This document shows, piece after piece, positions 7,222 to 14,656 of a DNA stretch of 17,511 nucleotides (position 1 is the stretch's first letter; each line of letters begins with the position of its first letter). The DNA lies in the NCBI GenBank assembly GCA_937871705.1, contig CALMOO010000285.1, positions 1-17,511 of the forward strand, in the 5' to 3' direction. A program made the position numbers and the translations under genes. The notes beneath the pieces were generated by a model. The model saw only the letters and a list, made by a program, of their open reading frames with translations, made no database searches and was not told the origin of the DNA. The DNA is from an uncultured Hymenobacter sp. GTDB taxonomy: Bacteria; Bacteroidota; Bacteroidia; Cytophagales; Hymenobacteraceae.

Positions 7222-8697
7222 TTAATACGCCCTAGCAAACCACGCCCGGCGCTGGCTCGGCCGGCCAGTCACAATGCACACGCCGTCCTCGTCGGGCTCG
7301 TTGAGGGGTAGGCAACGCACGGTAGCTTTGGTTTGCTCCTTGATGAGTTCCTCAGTTTCGGAAGTGCCGTCGTAGTGGGCCACTACGAAGCCACCGGGGC
7401 CGTCGAGCACGGCCTTGAACTCGTCGTAGGTTTCGACGCGGGTGGTGTGAGCCGTGCGGTAGTCTTTGGCTTTGTTGTAGATGCTTAGTTGAATGTCATC
7501 CAGCAGCTTGTCTACGCTATCAACTACGTCGGCGAGGGGCAGCTGCAGCTTTTGTTTGGTGTCGCGGCGAGCGGCCTCTACGGTGCCGGCGTCGAGGTCG
7601 CGGGCGCCGATAGCTAGGCGCACGGGCACGCCTTTCATCTCCCACTCGGCAAATTTGAAACCGGGGCGCTCGGTGTCGCGGGCGTCCAGTTTCACCGAGA
7701 TGCCGCGTTGCGCCAGCCCTTGCTGAATGGGCCGGATGCGCTCCAGCAGCGCATCCAATTCGCCAGTCTTGTAAATAGGAATAATCACAACCTGAATCGG
7801 CGCCAGCTTGGGGGGTAGCACGAGGCCTTCGTCGTCGGAGTGAGCCATGATGAGCGCGCCCATCAGGCGGGTGCTCACGCCCCAGCTCGTGCCCCACACG
7901 TGCTCGCGCACGCCGTCTTTATTGGCAAACTGCACGTCAAAGGCTTTGGCAAAATTCTGGCCCAGGAAGTGGCTGGTGCCGGCCTGCAAGGCCTTGCCAT
8001 CCTGCATCAGCGCCTCGATGCAATAGGTGTCTTCGGCGCCGGCGAAACGCTCGTTGGGCGTCTTCACGCCTTTCACGACGGGTAGGGCAATGTGCTCTTC
8101 GGCAAACTCGGCGTACACGTCGAGCATCTGGCGGGTTTCGGCTACGGCCTCGGTGGCGGTGGCGTGGGCCGTGTGGCCTTCCTGCCACAAAAACTCGGCG
8201 GTGCGCAAGAACAAGCGCGTGCGCATTTCCCAGCGTACTACATTGGCCCACTGGTTGATGAGCAGCGGCAGGTCGCGGTAGCTCTGAATCCAGTTTTTGT
8301 ACGTGCTCCAGATAATGGCCTCCGAGGTGGGGCGCACAATCAGCTCTTCTTCAAGCTTGGCGTTAGGGTCGACGCGCAGTTTGCCTGGTCGGTCGGGGTC
8401 GGTTTGGAGGCGGTAGTGCGTGACCACGGCGCACTCTTTGGCGAAGCCTTCGGCGTTTTTCTCCTCAGCCTCAAACAGGCTTTTGGGGATGAAAATCGGG
8501 AAGTAGGCATTCTCGTGGCCGGTGCGCTTGAACATGTCGTCCAGCGTCCGCTGCATCTTTTCCCAGATGGCGTAGCCGTAGGGCTTGATGACCATGCAGC
8601 CGCGCACGGCCGAGTTCTCGGCCAGGCCGGCGCGCTTCACTAATTCGTTGTACCAGGCCGAATAATCTTCCTGGCGGGTTGGCAGCTTTTTGCTCAT
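7222..8697 (-). CDS. proS: Prolyl-tRNA synthetase, archaeal/eukaryal type
   Basis: A 491-residue class II aminoacyl-tRNA synthetase that charges tRNA-Pro with proline in the cytoplasm. The catalytic core shows YFPIFIPKSLF (about 65-74), VRPTSEAIIW (121-130) and the motif 2 block RWEMRTRLFLRTAEFLWQEG (155-174), which binds ATP and the acceptor end. Motif 3 appears as GVSTRLMGALIMAHSDDEG. An anticodon-binding domain follows, then a C-terminal domain that ends WFARAY and contains a few Cys. No editing (INS) insertion separates motifs 2 and 3, so this is the short type common in Bacteroidota. It is a single gene on the minus strand, convergent with the T9SS gene. No T-box or other leader was seen upstream (8698-8830). 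Confidence 0.97.
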   Translation of the reverse strand: MSKKLPTRQEDYSAWYNELVKRAGLAENSAVRGCMVIKPYGYAIWEKMQRTLDDMFKRTGHENAYFPIFIPKSLFEAEEKNAEGFAKECAVVTHYRLQTDPDRPGKLRVDPNAKLEEELIVRPTSEAIIWSTYKNWIQSYRDLPLLINQWANVVRWEMRTRLFLRTAEFLWQEGHTAHATATEAVAETRQMLDVYAEFAEEHIALPVVKGVKTPNERFAGAEDTYCIEALMQDGKALQAGTSHFLGQNFAKAFDVQFANKDGVREHVWGTSWGVSTRLMGALIMAHSDDEGLVLPPKLAPIQVVIIPIYKTGELDALLERIRPIQQGLAQRGISVKLDARDTERPGFKFAEWEMKGVPVRLAIGARDLDAGTVEAARRDTKQKLQLPLADVVDSVDKLLDDIQLSIYNKAKDYRTAHTTRVETYDEFKAVLDGPGGFVVAHYDGTSETEELIKEQTKATVRCLPLNEPDEDGVCIVTGRPSQRRAWFARAY

Positions 8698-8956
8698 GAT
8701 GGCAGCTATAAACCAGTCGGTCGGCGCTAGGGCTGAGCTGGCCGATTCTGGTATAAGTTTTGTGTCAGTAACTTCAAAATAAAGGCACCGTTTTGGGGCG
8801 AAATTACGTTATAGTCTAGCGCGCCGGAGTGAAGTCTTTGTTTGCGTAGTATCTTGTTGGGCTCGACCATGTGGCCGGGAGCTTCACTTAGTTTCCATTT
8901 CTGCGTCCTTTTTTTACTCTATCATTCAGCAAACGGCTGTTTCTGCCTTTTCACTC
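8698..8956. other. Divergent intergenic region between proS and the Gly-rich lipoprotein
   Basis: These 259 bases must hold promoters for proS (leftward) and the lipoprotein gene (rightward). The only near-match to the Bacteroidota -7 box TAnnTTTG is CAAAATAA at 8775-8782, read on the minus strand as TTATTTTG, seven of eight. No hairpin, small ORF or RNA was recognised. Confidence 0.3.
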
Positions 8957-10306
8957 ATGAAAAACCTGCTCTCCGCTACTCTGCCGGCCCTTGCGCTGCT
9001 CGCTTTGAGCGGGTGCGCCACCACGGGGGCGCTTTCCTCTACGGAGGATGACGGCGTGTACTACTCGTCGAAAGACCGCACGACGGCTGTGGCTAACACC
9101 CCGGCCGCCGGCTACCAGAACAACAACGATTATAATAACTCAGCGCAGGCCACTACCCCCGCTGCCGGCGACAATGCTAACCCCGACTACCAGGGTGGCA
9201 CGGCGCAAGCAGCTACGACCAGTGGCACTGACTATTACGACGACAGCTACTCGTCGGGGACGCCCAGTGCGTTTGGGCAGCCCTACACCGGGCCAGGCGT
9301 CAGCACCACCAACTACTCGCCTTCCTGGTCGGTAGCGCCTTCCTTCTACGGCTCGCCCTTCGGGTACGGCGCCGGCCTGAGCATTGGCTACGGCTACGGT
9401 GGGTTTGGTGGTTATAGCCCCTTTGGCTACGGCTTTGGTGGCTACCCTGGTGGCTTCTACGACCCCTTCTACTCGCCGTTTGGCTTTGGTTACGGGTCGG
9501 GCATCAGCCTTGGCTTCGGCTCGCCATTTGGCTATGGCTTCGGCTCGCCGTTTGGCTACGGCTATTCGCCTTATGCCTATGGCTACCCCTATGGTGGTGG
9601 CTACTACGGCGACGTCTATGGTGGCTACCGTGGGGCTTACGGCTACAGCCGCCCTGTTATCTACGCCAATGGCACGCGCAGCGGCTCGGGCACCAACCCA
9701 GTACGTGGTGGTGCCGTGATGAATGGCGCCACAGCTGGCACCGTTTCGCCGGCAGCTGTGGGCAACCCCAATGCTGTTAACATTGGCAGCGGCCGCCGGG
9801 GCGCTGGTTACACGCCCACGGGTGGGGTAGCAGCACCGGGTGGTAACGCTACTATCAACCCTGCTACTGGCCAAGCCAACGCGGCGCCGCAAGCTGGTGG
9901 CTGGGGCCGCCGCGGCAACGGCAATGCTGCCTTCCCAGGCGGCACTGTGGCACCGGGCGCTACTACGCCGGGCGTACAGCCCGCAACTACTCTCTCGCAG
10001 CCTGCCCAGAACCAGAATACAGGTCGCCGGGGCTTTTTCGGCAACGTGTTTGGCGGGGGTAATACCAATAATGGTAGTGCCAACAACACCGGCAACGTTA
10101 GCAACGACCAGCAAATGCAGCGTCGTAGCTACAGCCAGCCCAACTACAACCAGCAGCAGCGAAGCTACAGCCAACCCAGCCGCAGCTTCGAGCAGCGCAG
10201 CTTTAGCCAGCCCCGCTCGTTTGGGGGCGGCGGAGGTGGTGGCTTCGGTGGCGGTGGTGGAGGCAACTTCGGCGGTGGTGGCGGAGGCGGCGGCCGTCGC
10301 CGCTAG
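8957..10306 (+). CDS. Gly/Tyr-rich lipoprotein with RGG-like low-complexity tail
   Basis: A 449-residue protein. The signal ends in lipobox LSGC with the Cys at residue 20, so it is probably anchored in the outer membrane. Residues 25-110 are rich in Asn, Thr, Ala and Tyr. Residues about 115-235 are a repeat of PFGYG, GYGYGG and similar Gly-Tyr-Phe units. Residues about 270-360 are Ala/Gly/Pro-rich with three copies of a GRRG or GRRGF unit. The tail has RSYSQP, QRSYSQPSRSFEQRSFSQP, then long runs of Gly ending in GGRRR. No folded domain can be seen. The make-up resembles phase-separating SYSQ/RGG domains of eukaryotic RNA-binding proteins, but in a secreted lipoprotein it more likely forms a flexible, sticky surface layer. 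It is a single gene, followed by its own terminator. The function is unknown. Confidence 0.8.
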   Translation: MKNLLSATLPALALLALSGCATTGALSSTEDDGVYYSSKDRTTAVANTPAAGYQNNNDYNNSAQATTPAAGDNANPDYQGGTAQAATTSGTDYYDDSYSSGTPSAFGQPYTGPGVSTTNYSPSWSVAPSFYGSPFGYGAGLSIGYGYGGFGGYSPFGYGFGGYPGGFYDPFYSPFGFGYGSGISLGFGSPFGYGFGSPFGYGYSPYAYGYPYGGGYYGDVYGGYRGAYGYSRPVIYANGTRSGSGTNPVRGGAVMNGATAGTVSPAAVGNPNAVNIGSGRRGAGYTPTGGVAAPGGNATINPATGQANAAPQAGGWGRRGNGNAAFPGGTVAPGATTPGVQPATTLSQPAQNQNTGRRGFFGNVFGGGNTNNGSANNTGNVSNDQQMQRRSYSQPNYNQQQRSYSQPSRSFEQRSFSQPRSFGGGGGGGFGGGGGGNFGGGGGGGGRRR

Positions 10307-10367
10307 TTTCCGGCCCGGCCATAGGCCTTCATTTAGCGTACATGTCTTCGACAGCTTGATTTAACCC

Positions 10368-10396
10368 GAGCCGGTCCCTCGGACCGGCTCTTTTTT
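10368..10396 (+). terminator. Intrinsic terminator after the Gly-rich lipoprotein gene
   Basis: A perfect 10-bp stem, GAGCCGGTCC at 10368-10377 with GGACCGGCTC at 10381-10390, has a CTC loop and six following Ts. The next gene starts only 17 bases later, so its promoter must overlap or precede this hairpin, or some read-through occurs. Confidence 0.92.
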
Positions 10397-10413
10397 GCCC
10401 CAACCTTTTTTCT

Positions 10414-11991
10414 ATGAAGCACGCATTTGTGGGCCTGGCTACGTTGCTAGGCGGCTTTTTGGGTTTTAGCCACTCGGCGCAGGCTCAGAACCCCTACGTT
10501 GGTGACGCCCTCCTGTATTCGCGGCTGGGCCCGAGTGGTACGGCCCGCACCCTGGGCATTGGAGGCGCCAGCGTGGCTTTGGGAGCCGACTTCAGCAGCC
10601 TCACCGTCAACCCCGCCGGGCTGGGCTTCTACACCAAGTCGGAGATAACGTTTACGCCTGGCCTGGGCTTTGGCAACGCCGACGCCGCTCCGACTAGCAA
10701 TGCCGCCTCGCTGGGCAGCGTCGGCTCGATAAACCAGACGGCCAACAGCTTTCACGTAGCAAGTGCGGGCGTGGTGTTTAGCGGCCGCAAGCCCGACAAC
10801 GAGGACCGTGCTTGGCGCGGCGGCTCGTTTGCGCTGGGCTTTACGCGGCAGGCCGACTTCAACCAGGCCTTCCGCTACCAAAACACGACCGATGATGGGC
10901 ACTCGTTCTTTCAGCGCCTGCGCGAGCCCGCTGGCTACAACAACGCGACCAGCCAGGGCTACCAGCAAGAATTGCAAGGCATTGGCCAGCAAGGCAGTAG
11001 TGGTGACTATTACGACATTGATGGCTTGGCTTATGGCGGTGAGCTAACCGATATTCAGCGTCTGCAACGCCGTCGCAATGGAATTGCTGTCGACTCCGTG
11101 ATTACGCAGCCGCGCACGGGCAACATTACTCAGAACGACCAGGTGGTTTCGAAAGGCTCACTCTCGCAGTTTGACCTGGGCTATGGCGGCAACTTCAACA
11201 ATAAATTCTATATCGGGGGTGGCATTGGCATTGTGTCGCTGAACCGCACGCGCACCAGCACGTTCAGCGAAAGCTCGGTTGACCCCAAGCTTGGCTATGG
11301 CGAAGACTTCAACGTGCAAGACTACGTCCGCACCACCGGCACCGGCGTCAATGCCCGGCTCGGCCTCATTTACCGGCCAGTTGATGTGGTGCGCTTTGGG
11401 GCGTCGATTCAAACGCCAACCTACATCCGCCTGACAGATGAGTATAGCACCACGCTTGTATCAAACTACAGCAGCCAGACTAACAACATCTTCAGCACGG
11501 CGCCGGGCACCTTTTCTTACAGCCTCACTACCCCCTTCCGGGCCAATGGGGGGGTAGTAGTACTCCTCAGCAAGTATGGCTTTCTGAGTGGCGATGTGGA
11601 ATACGTGGGCTACGCCCAGGCCCGCTACCGCTCAAACACCGACGACGTAAGCAACCAGCTCGAAGATGCTAACCAACAGATTAGCAGCGGCTACCGCAAC
11701 ACCGTAAACCTGCGCGTAGGCGCCGAAGGTCGCTTCGACATTTTCCGGGTGCGGCTGGGCTACGCGCGCTACGGCAACCCTTACGCCTACACCTCGCCCG
11801 ACCGCAGCCAAAACTACTTTACCGGGGGGGTAGGCGTGCGCACCAAAAGCTTTTTTGTCGATGCCGCGGGCGTTTACCTGACGTATAAAGACCAGTATTC
11901 GCCCTATGCCTTGGCCAGCGTGCCCGCGCCGGTCATTGCCATCGACCAGCATCGCTTCACGGCTAGCGTCACGGGCGGGCTGATTTTCTAA
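10414..11991 (+). CDS. FadL/OmpP1-type outer-membrane beta-barrel protein
   Basis: A 525-residue protein. A signal peptide ends SHSAQAQ (about residues 1-25). The mature start VGDALLYSRLGPSGTARTLGIGG and SSLTVNPAGLGFYTKSEI are typical of the OmpP1/FadL/TodX family in Bacteroidota; the NPAGL motif marks the N-terminal hatch region. The rest alternates in beta-barrel style and ends in QHRFTASVTGGLIF, with the C-terminal Phe favoured by the barrel-assembly machinery. Family members pass hydrophobic molecules such as fatty acids or aromatics across the outer membrane; the substrate here cannot be told. The gene stands alone between two terminators. Confidence 0.88.
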   Translation: MKHAFVGLATLLGGFLGFSHSAQAQNPYVGDALLYSRLGPSGTARTLGIGGASVALGADFSSLTVNPAGLGFYTKSEITFTPGLGFGNADAAPTSNAASLGSVGSINQTANSFHVASAGVVFSGRKPDNEDRAWRGGSFALGFTRQADFNQAFRYQNTTDDGHSFFQRLREPAGYNNATSQGYQQELQGIGQQGSSGDYYDIDGLAYGGELTDIQRLQRRRNGIAVDSVITQPRTGNITQNDQVVSKGSLSQFDLGYGGNFNNKFYIGGGIGIVSLNRTRTSTFSESSVDPKLGYGEDFNVQDYVRTTGTGVNARLGLIYRPVDVVRFGASIQTPTYIRLTDEYSTTLVSNYSSQTNNIFSTAPGTFSYSLTTPFRANGGVVVLLSKYGFLSGDVEYVGYAQARYRSNTDDVSNQLEDANQQISSGYRNTVNLRVGAEGRFDIFRVRLGYARYGNPYAYTSPDRSQNYFTGGVGVRTKSFFVDAAGVYLTYKDQYSPYALASVPAPVIAIDQHRFTASVTGGLIF

Positions 11992-12009
11992 CCAGCTAGT
12001 CCTAAGCCC

Positions 12010-12077
12010 AAAACAGGGGCGGGAAGGAGGTAGCGGCCACTACTGGCGTGGCGCTACCCCCTTTCCGCCCCTGTTTT
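12010..12077. terminator. Long bidirectional terminator hairpin
   Basis: AAAACAGGGGCGG at 12010-12022 pairs with CCGCCCCTGTTTT near 12065-12077. The stem continues inwards with small bulges (GGAGGTAGCGGCCAC against GTGGCGCTACCCCC) to a loop around TACTGGC. A-run and T-run ends allow termination on both strands. It lies between the convergent FadL-type gene and the minus-strand lipoprotein gene. Confidence 0.88.
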
Positions 12078-12112
12078 ATACGTCCTTATATTAAAAAAAT
12101 GCTGCTGAACAA

Positions 12113-13156
12113 CTACTTAGCTGTGCGCACCTGCAATTGCAAGCCCACGGTGGTAATGGCCGTGGTATTGCTGGGCGTGCTAATAACCCGAATCAGGCCG
12201 TATTGGTGGCTGCGGTAGTCGGCGCGGTAGGCATACACCTGGCCGGCCGCCAGAGCGGGAGTTATGGTACCATTGCCATTGAGGCTGCTGGCGGCGTTGT
12301 AAGCCGCCGCAATAGCATCGTTGGTCGTTATAGCGTCGTAGCTGGCGGCGGGTAGGGTGGTCAGGTAGATGCGGGTTTGGCGGCGATTAGGCAGCGGCCA
12401 GCGCCGGGCATTCAGCTTAAAGGCTACCTGCGTGGTGTCGGCATCGGGCGCCACCAGCTGTGAGCCGTTGGGCAGCAGAATGAGGTCGGTAATCTGCTGC
12501 TGAGCCGTTTGCGCGGCCTGCACGTCGGGCCCGCTAGGTTGGGTGTTTAGTACCGAATAGGCGGGCAGCGCCAGCCCGGCCCGCAGCTGCAAAAACCGCC
12601 GCGCCGCCGGCCCGGCCGCCGGCGAGGGCAGCCGCAGGGTGTAGTCCTGGTAGGTGAGCAGCGAATCGGCGCGGCGCACGCTCACCTGAAAGGCGCGGCT
12701 GGCGCTCACGCTACCGTCGGCGTTGCGCAGCTCGTACTGCCAGCGCTCGATGCCGGACGTGGTGCGCGCCCCAAACACCGAAGTGAATACAAACGCCTTG
12801 GTATTATTGACGTTCGGAAACCGGCCGTCGACAGCCAGCAGCGTATCGAGATAAATAAAGTCCGGGTCGGGATTATGGTCAATAGAGTCGCGCACGAGCG
12901 TACTCACCGGCACGGGATACAGAAAAGGATTGCGCCGGGGCGAATATTTCACCGTGATGCGCAGGCGCGTTAGGAGCTGGTCGGGGGCGTCGGCTTCGGC
13001 GTAGATGCGGCTGGCCAGCGTGTCGGCAGGCCCTACCCCCTGGCGGTTGCTCGAAATAAAGCGGGTAGTGCCCACAAAATCGAGGCGCATCGAGCCGGTT
13101 TTCACCGAGCAGCTCGCCAGTAAAACCACGCCTAAAAGAATCAAAAGCAAACGCAT
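12113..13156 (-). CDS. Unrecognised outer-membrane lipoprotein
   Basis: A 347-residue protein when started at the Met whose signal reads MRLLLILLGVVLLASC (lipidated Cys at residue 16). The frame is open 32 codons further upstream, but that stretch is charged and Pro-rich and would bury the signal, so it is left out. The body is mixed alpha/beta, with SRIYAEADAPDQLLTRLRITVKYSPRRNP and RWQYELRNADGSVSASRAFQVSVRRAD, suggesting immunoglobulin-like beta strands. No named family is recognised and no catalytic motif seen. It is transcribed away from the DPP IV pseudogene and ends at a bidirectional terminator. Confidence 0.78.
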   Translation of the reverse strand: MRLLLILLGVVLLASCSVKTGSMRLDFVGTTRFISSNRQGVGPADTLASRIYAEADAPDQLLTRLRITVKYSPRRNPFLYPVPVSTLVRDSIDHNPDPDFIYLDTLLAVDGRFPNVNNTKAFVFTSVFGARTTSGIERWQYELRNADGSVSASRAFQVSVRRADSLLTYQDYTLRLPSPAAGPAARRFLQLRAGLALPAYSVLNTQPSGPDVQAAQTAQQQITDLILLPNGSQLVAPDADTTQVAFKLNARRWPLPNRRQTRIYLTTLPAASYDAITTNDAIAAAYNAASSLNGNGTITPALAAGQVYAYRADYRSHQYGLIRVISTPSNTTAITTVGLQLQVRTAK

Positions 13157-13273
13157 AAGCAAAGCAACCAGAAAAGAACGAGGGCAAAGGTCGGCAGCCG
13201 GGCGCATCGGGCGCGGCGATTTTCCAACTGGCCAACGCGCATCTTCATGCAATTATTTCTGCCCTTGGCTTCT

Positions 13274-13566
13274 ATGACGTTTCGCTCTTTTGTGCGGGCG
13301 GTGGCGCTGGCTTCTTCGGCCCCAGCCGCGCTGCTGCCTAGCCACCTCGTTTCGGCCGCCGAGGCCTAGCAAAAACAACCCGTTACCCTTGAGGATATCT
13401 ATCGCAAGCCGACCTGCGGGCAGGCCAGCTTGCTCGGAGCCGCTATTATGCTACCCAGCCCCACGTGGCCCGGGCGCGCATTGGCAGGTGGGGCTGGAGC
13501 TAGGGCGGCAACACGCGCCTGCACTTGTTTCGCTAGGTGACGGAGTCGGTGAAAATCAACTTGTAA
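13274..13566 (+). pseudogene. Dipeptidyl-peptidase IV (S9 family) remnant, both ends kept, middle deleted
   Basis: From ATG 13274 a secretion signal is readable, then a stop (TAG), then QKQPVTLEDIYRKPTCGQAS, which is the mature N-terminus of Bacteroidota S9B dipeptidyl-peptidase IV. A frame change gives RYYATQ, matching the following DGRYY segment of the family. Near 13500-13566 a third stretch reads GGNTRLHLFR, stop, VTESVKINL and a final TAA, which matches the family's C-terminal GGNTRLHLYxKxTxFxxxNL. About 290 bases remain of a gene that is normally around 2.1-2.3 kb. The propeller and the Ser-Asp-His hydrolase are gone. Stops and frame changes show it cannot be expressed as an enzyme. Confidence 0.75.
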
Positions 13567-13755
13567 TTGCCCACGGCAACTTAGCTTACACTTTTACAAA
13601 TCAGTTATTTATACTATCAGTTTATTACTGGAGTTATTATGCGCCCGGTGTTTGTGCTGGCGGTGGGCATCCTATTTGTAGGGTGAACGACGAGCCGTAC
13701 ACGGGCCTGGAGTTTGCTGTGCAATGTTTCGGCAAGTTTAATATATTTGTCAACT
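13567..13755. other. AT-rich spacer with a dead mini-ORF
   Basis: The stretch 13575-13645 is much richer in A and T than the rest of the window. A 15-codon frame from ATG 13639 (MRPVFVLAVGILFVG) looks like a signal-peptide start but stops at 13686. The next bases read NDEPYTGLEFAVQCFGK in another frame, so this may be the debris of a further gene. I do not recognise it. It presumably also holds the promoter of the next gene. Confidence 0.35.
13742..13749 (+). promoter_or_regulatory. Match to the Bacteroidota -7 box TAnnTTTG
   Basis: TATATTTG fits the consensus exactly, but it lies only 6 bases before the chosen ATG and no TTTG -33 box is at the right distance. If used, the transcript would be nearly leaderless. 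It may be a chance match in AT-rich DNA. Confidence 0.25.
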
Positions 13756-14190
13756 ATGGTGACTATTGGTTCATCTGTGCTTTTTGAGAATGCGGCTGGG
13801 CGGCTTAAGGAAGACCCAGCCGGCTATTTGCGGGTATACTGGGGGCCTGGACCGAGAACCCTAGCCGATACCGGCGCCTTGTTTTCGGCCATTACCAAGG
13901 CGCTGCAAATGCACCGATGGAGCAAGGTGTTGGTGCATCAGGTAGATATGTTGGCTTTCACCACGCAGGAGCAGCTGTGGGTGGCTCAGGAATGGCTGCC
14001 GCACGCCGTGCGTGAAGGCGGCTACCGCTACGGCGCGGTGGTAGTCTCGACGGATGCGTACACGCGGCTGGCCACGGCTTTTATCACGACCAACGTGCAG
14101 GGCCTGCCCATTCGGTACCGCTCCTTCGATAGCGAAGAAGCCGCGGCGGCCTGGCTTGAGGAGCAGCCAGATTTGTTGGCCTACAGCTAG
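13756..14190 (+). CDS. Small STAS/SpoIIAA-like protein
   Basis: A 144-residue protein when started at ATG 13756; an earlier in-frame ATG at 13714 gives a 14-residue extension without obvious merit. The pattern YLRVYWGPGPRTLADTGALF, then HRWSKVLVHQVDMLAFTTQEQLWVAQEW, then RYGAVVVSTDAYTRLATAFIT and a C-terminal EEAAAAWLEEQ, follows the alternating strand-helix order of STAS/SpoIIAA-like domains in Bacteroidota. No signal peptide is present, so it is cytoplasmic. The phosphorylatable Ser of true anti-sigma antagonists is not evident. It sits 28 bases before the ModE-like regulator, probably in one transcript. Its role is unknown. Confidence 0.7.
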   Translation: MVTIGSSVLFENAAGRLKEDPAGYLRVYWGPGPRTLADTGALFSAITKALQMHRWSKVLVHQVDMLAFTTQEQLWVAQEWLPHAVREGGYRYGAVVVSTDAYTRLATAFITTNVQGLPIRYRSFDSEEAAAAWLEEQPDLLAYS

Positions 14191-14218
14191 TTGGCTGCCG
14201 ATAATCAGCTACTTACTC

Positions 14219-14578
14219 ATGCACGACCTTTTCGCCGAAAACCAGCCTTTCCGCGCTAATGGCCGCCTCTGGATAGAAGGGCCCGCCGACCGCTTCCTGG
14301 GCATTGGGCGGCTAGAGCTGCTGGAGCGCATTCAGGCTACGGGCTCTATCTCGCGAGCGGCCAAGGACATGGGCATGTCGTACAAAAAAGCGTGGGACCT
14401 GGTAAGCTCGATGAACGCGCAGGCGCGCCAACCGCTGGTGGGCGCGCAGGCCGGTGGGGCGCACGGCGGCGGGGCCGTGCTCACCGAGGCAGGCGGGCGC
14501 GCCGTGGCCGAGTTTAGGGAAATGCAGGCGCGGTTCGCGCAGTTTCTGGCCGACGAGACAGCTCGGCTGTATCACTAA
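14219..14578 (+). CDS. ModE-type winged-helix regulator, DNA-binding domain only
   Basis: A 119-residue protein. Residues 25-115 match the N-terminal domain of ModE, the molybdate-responsive regulator: RLELLERIQATGSISRAAKDMGMSYKKAWDLVSSMN is the helix-turn-helix, and QPLVGAQAGG-AHGGGAVLTEAG is the wing with the diagnostic Gly-rich turn. E. coli ModE has a second, molybdate-binding (TOBE/Di-MOP) half; that half is absent here, so this is the short form. How molybdate would be sensed is therefore open. The start at 14219 is chosen because the family begins here; the upstream open frame is a shadow of the previous gene. A perfect ModE-like operator lies 36 bases after the stop. It is most likely cytoplasmic and a repressor or activator of the next transcript. 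Confidence 0.9.
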   Translation: MHDLFAENQPFRANGRLWIEGPADRFLGIGRLELLERIQATGSISRAAKDMGMSYKKAWDLVSSMNAQARQPLVGAQAGGAHGGGAVLTEAGGRAVAEFREMQARFAQFLADETARLYH

Positions 14579-14613
14579 GACGGGAAAAGCTGCAAAACAT
14601 TCAGCAGCGTCTG

Positions 14614-14639
14614 GCGTTATATTTTCTCGAATATAACGC
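14614..14639. promoter_or_regulatory. Perfect ModE-like operator
   Basis: GCGTTATATT (14614-14623) and AATATAACGC (14630-14639) are exact inverted repeats around the spacer TTCTCG. The half-site CGTTATAT is the one known from the E. coli modABC operator (from established knowledge of that system). It stands 17 bases before the next ATG and 35 after the ModE-type gene, where a promoter must lie. Inference: the regulator binds here and governs the molybdopterin gene and the TonB receptor. Confidence 0.8.
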
Positions 14640-14656
14640 TTTTTGCTACTTACCAG

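Noticed and set aside
8842..9051. 69-codon plus-strand frame upstream of the Gly-rich lipoprotein
   Set aside because: It overlaps the lipoprotein start in another frame and has no supporting feature.
9340..9640. Possible tandem DNA repeat or CRISPR-like array
   Set aside because: The repetition is of Gly-Tyr-Phe codons within the lipoprotein frame; unit lengths vary and there are no spacers.
10447..10992. 181-codon minus-strand frame over the FadL-type gene
   Set aside because: Antisense shadow; the plus-strand gene has a signal peptide and clear family motifs.
13290..13787. 165-codon plus-strand frame
   Set aside because: It runs across the DPP IV remnant in a different frame and into the STAS-like gene. 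The recognisable S9 fragments are in the other two frames.
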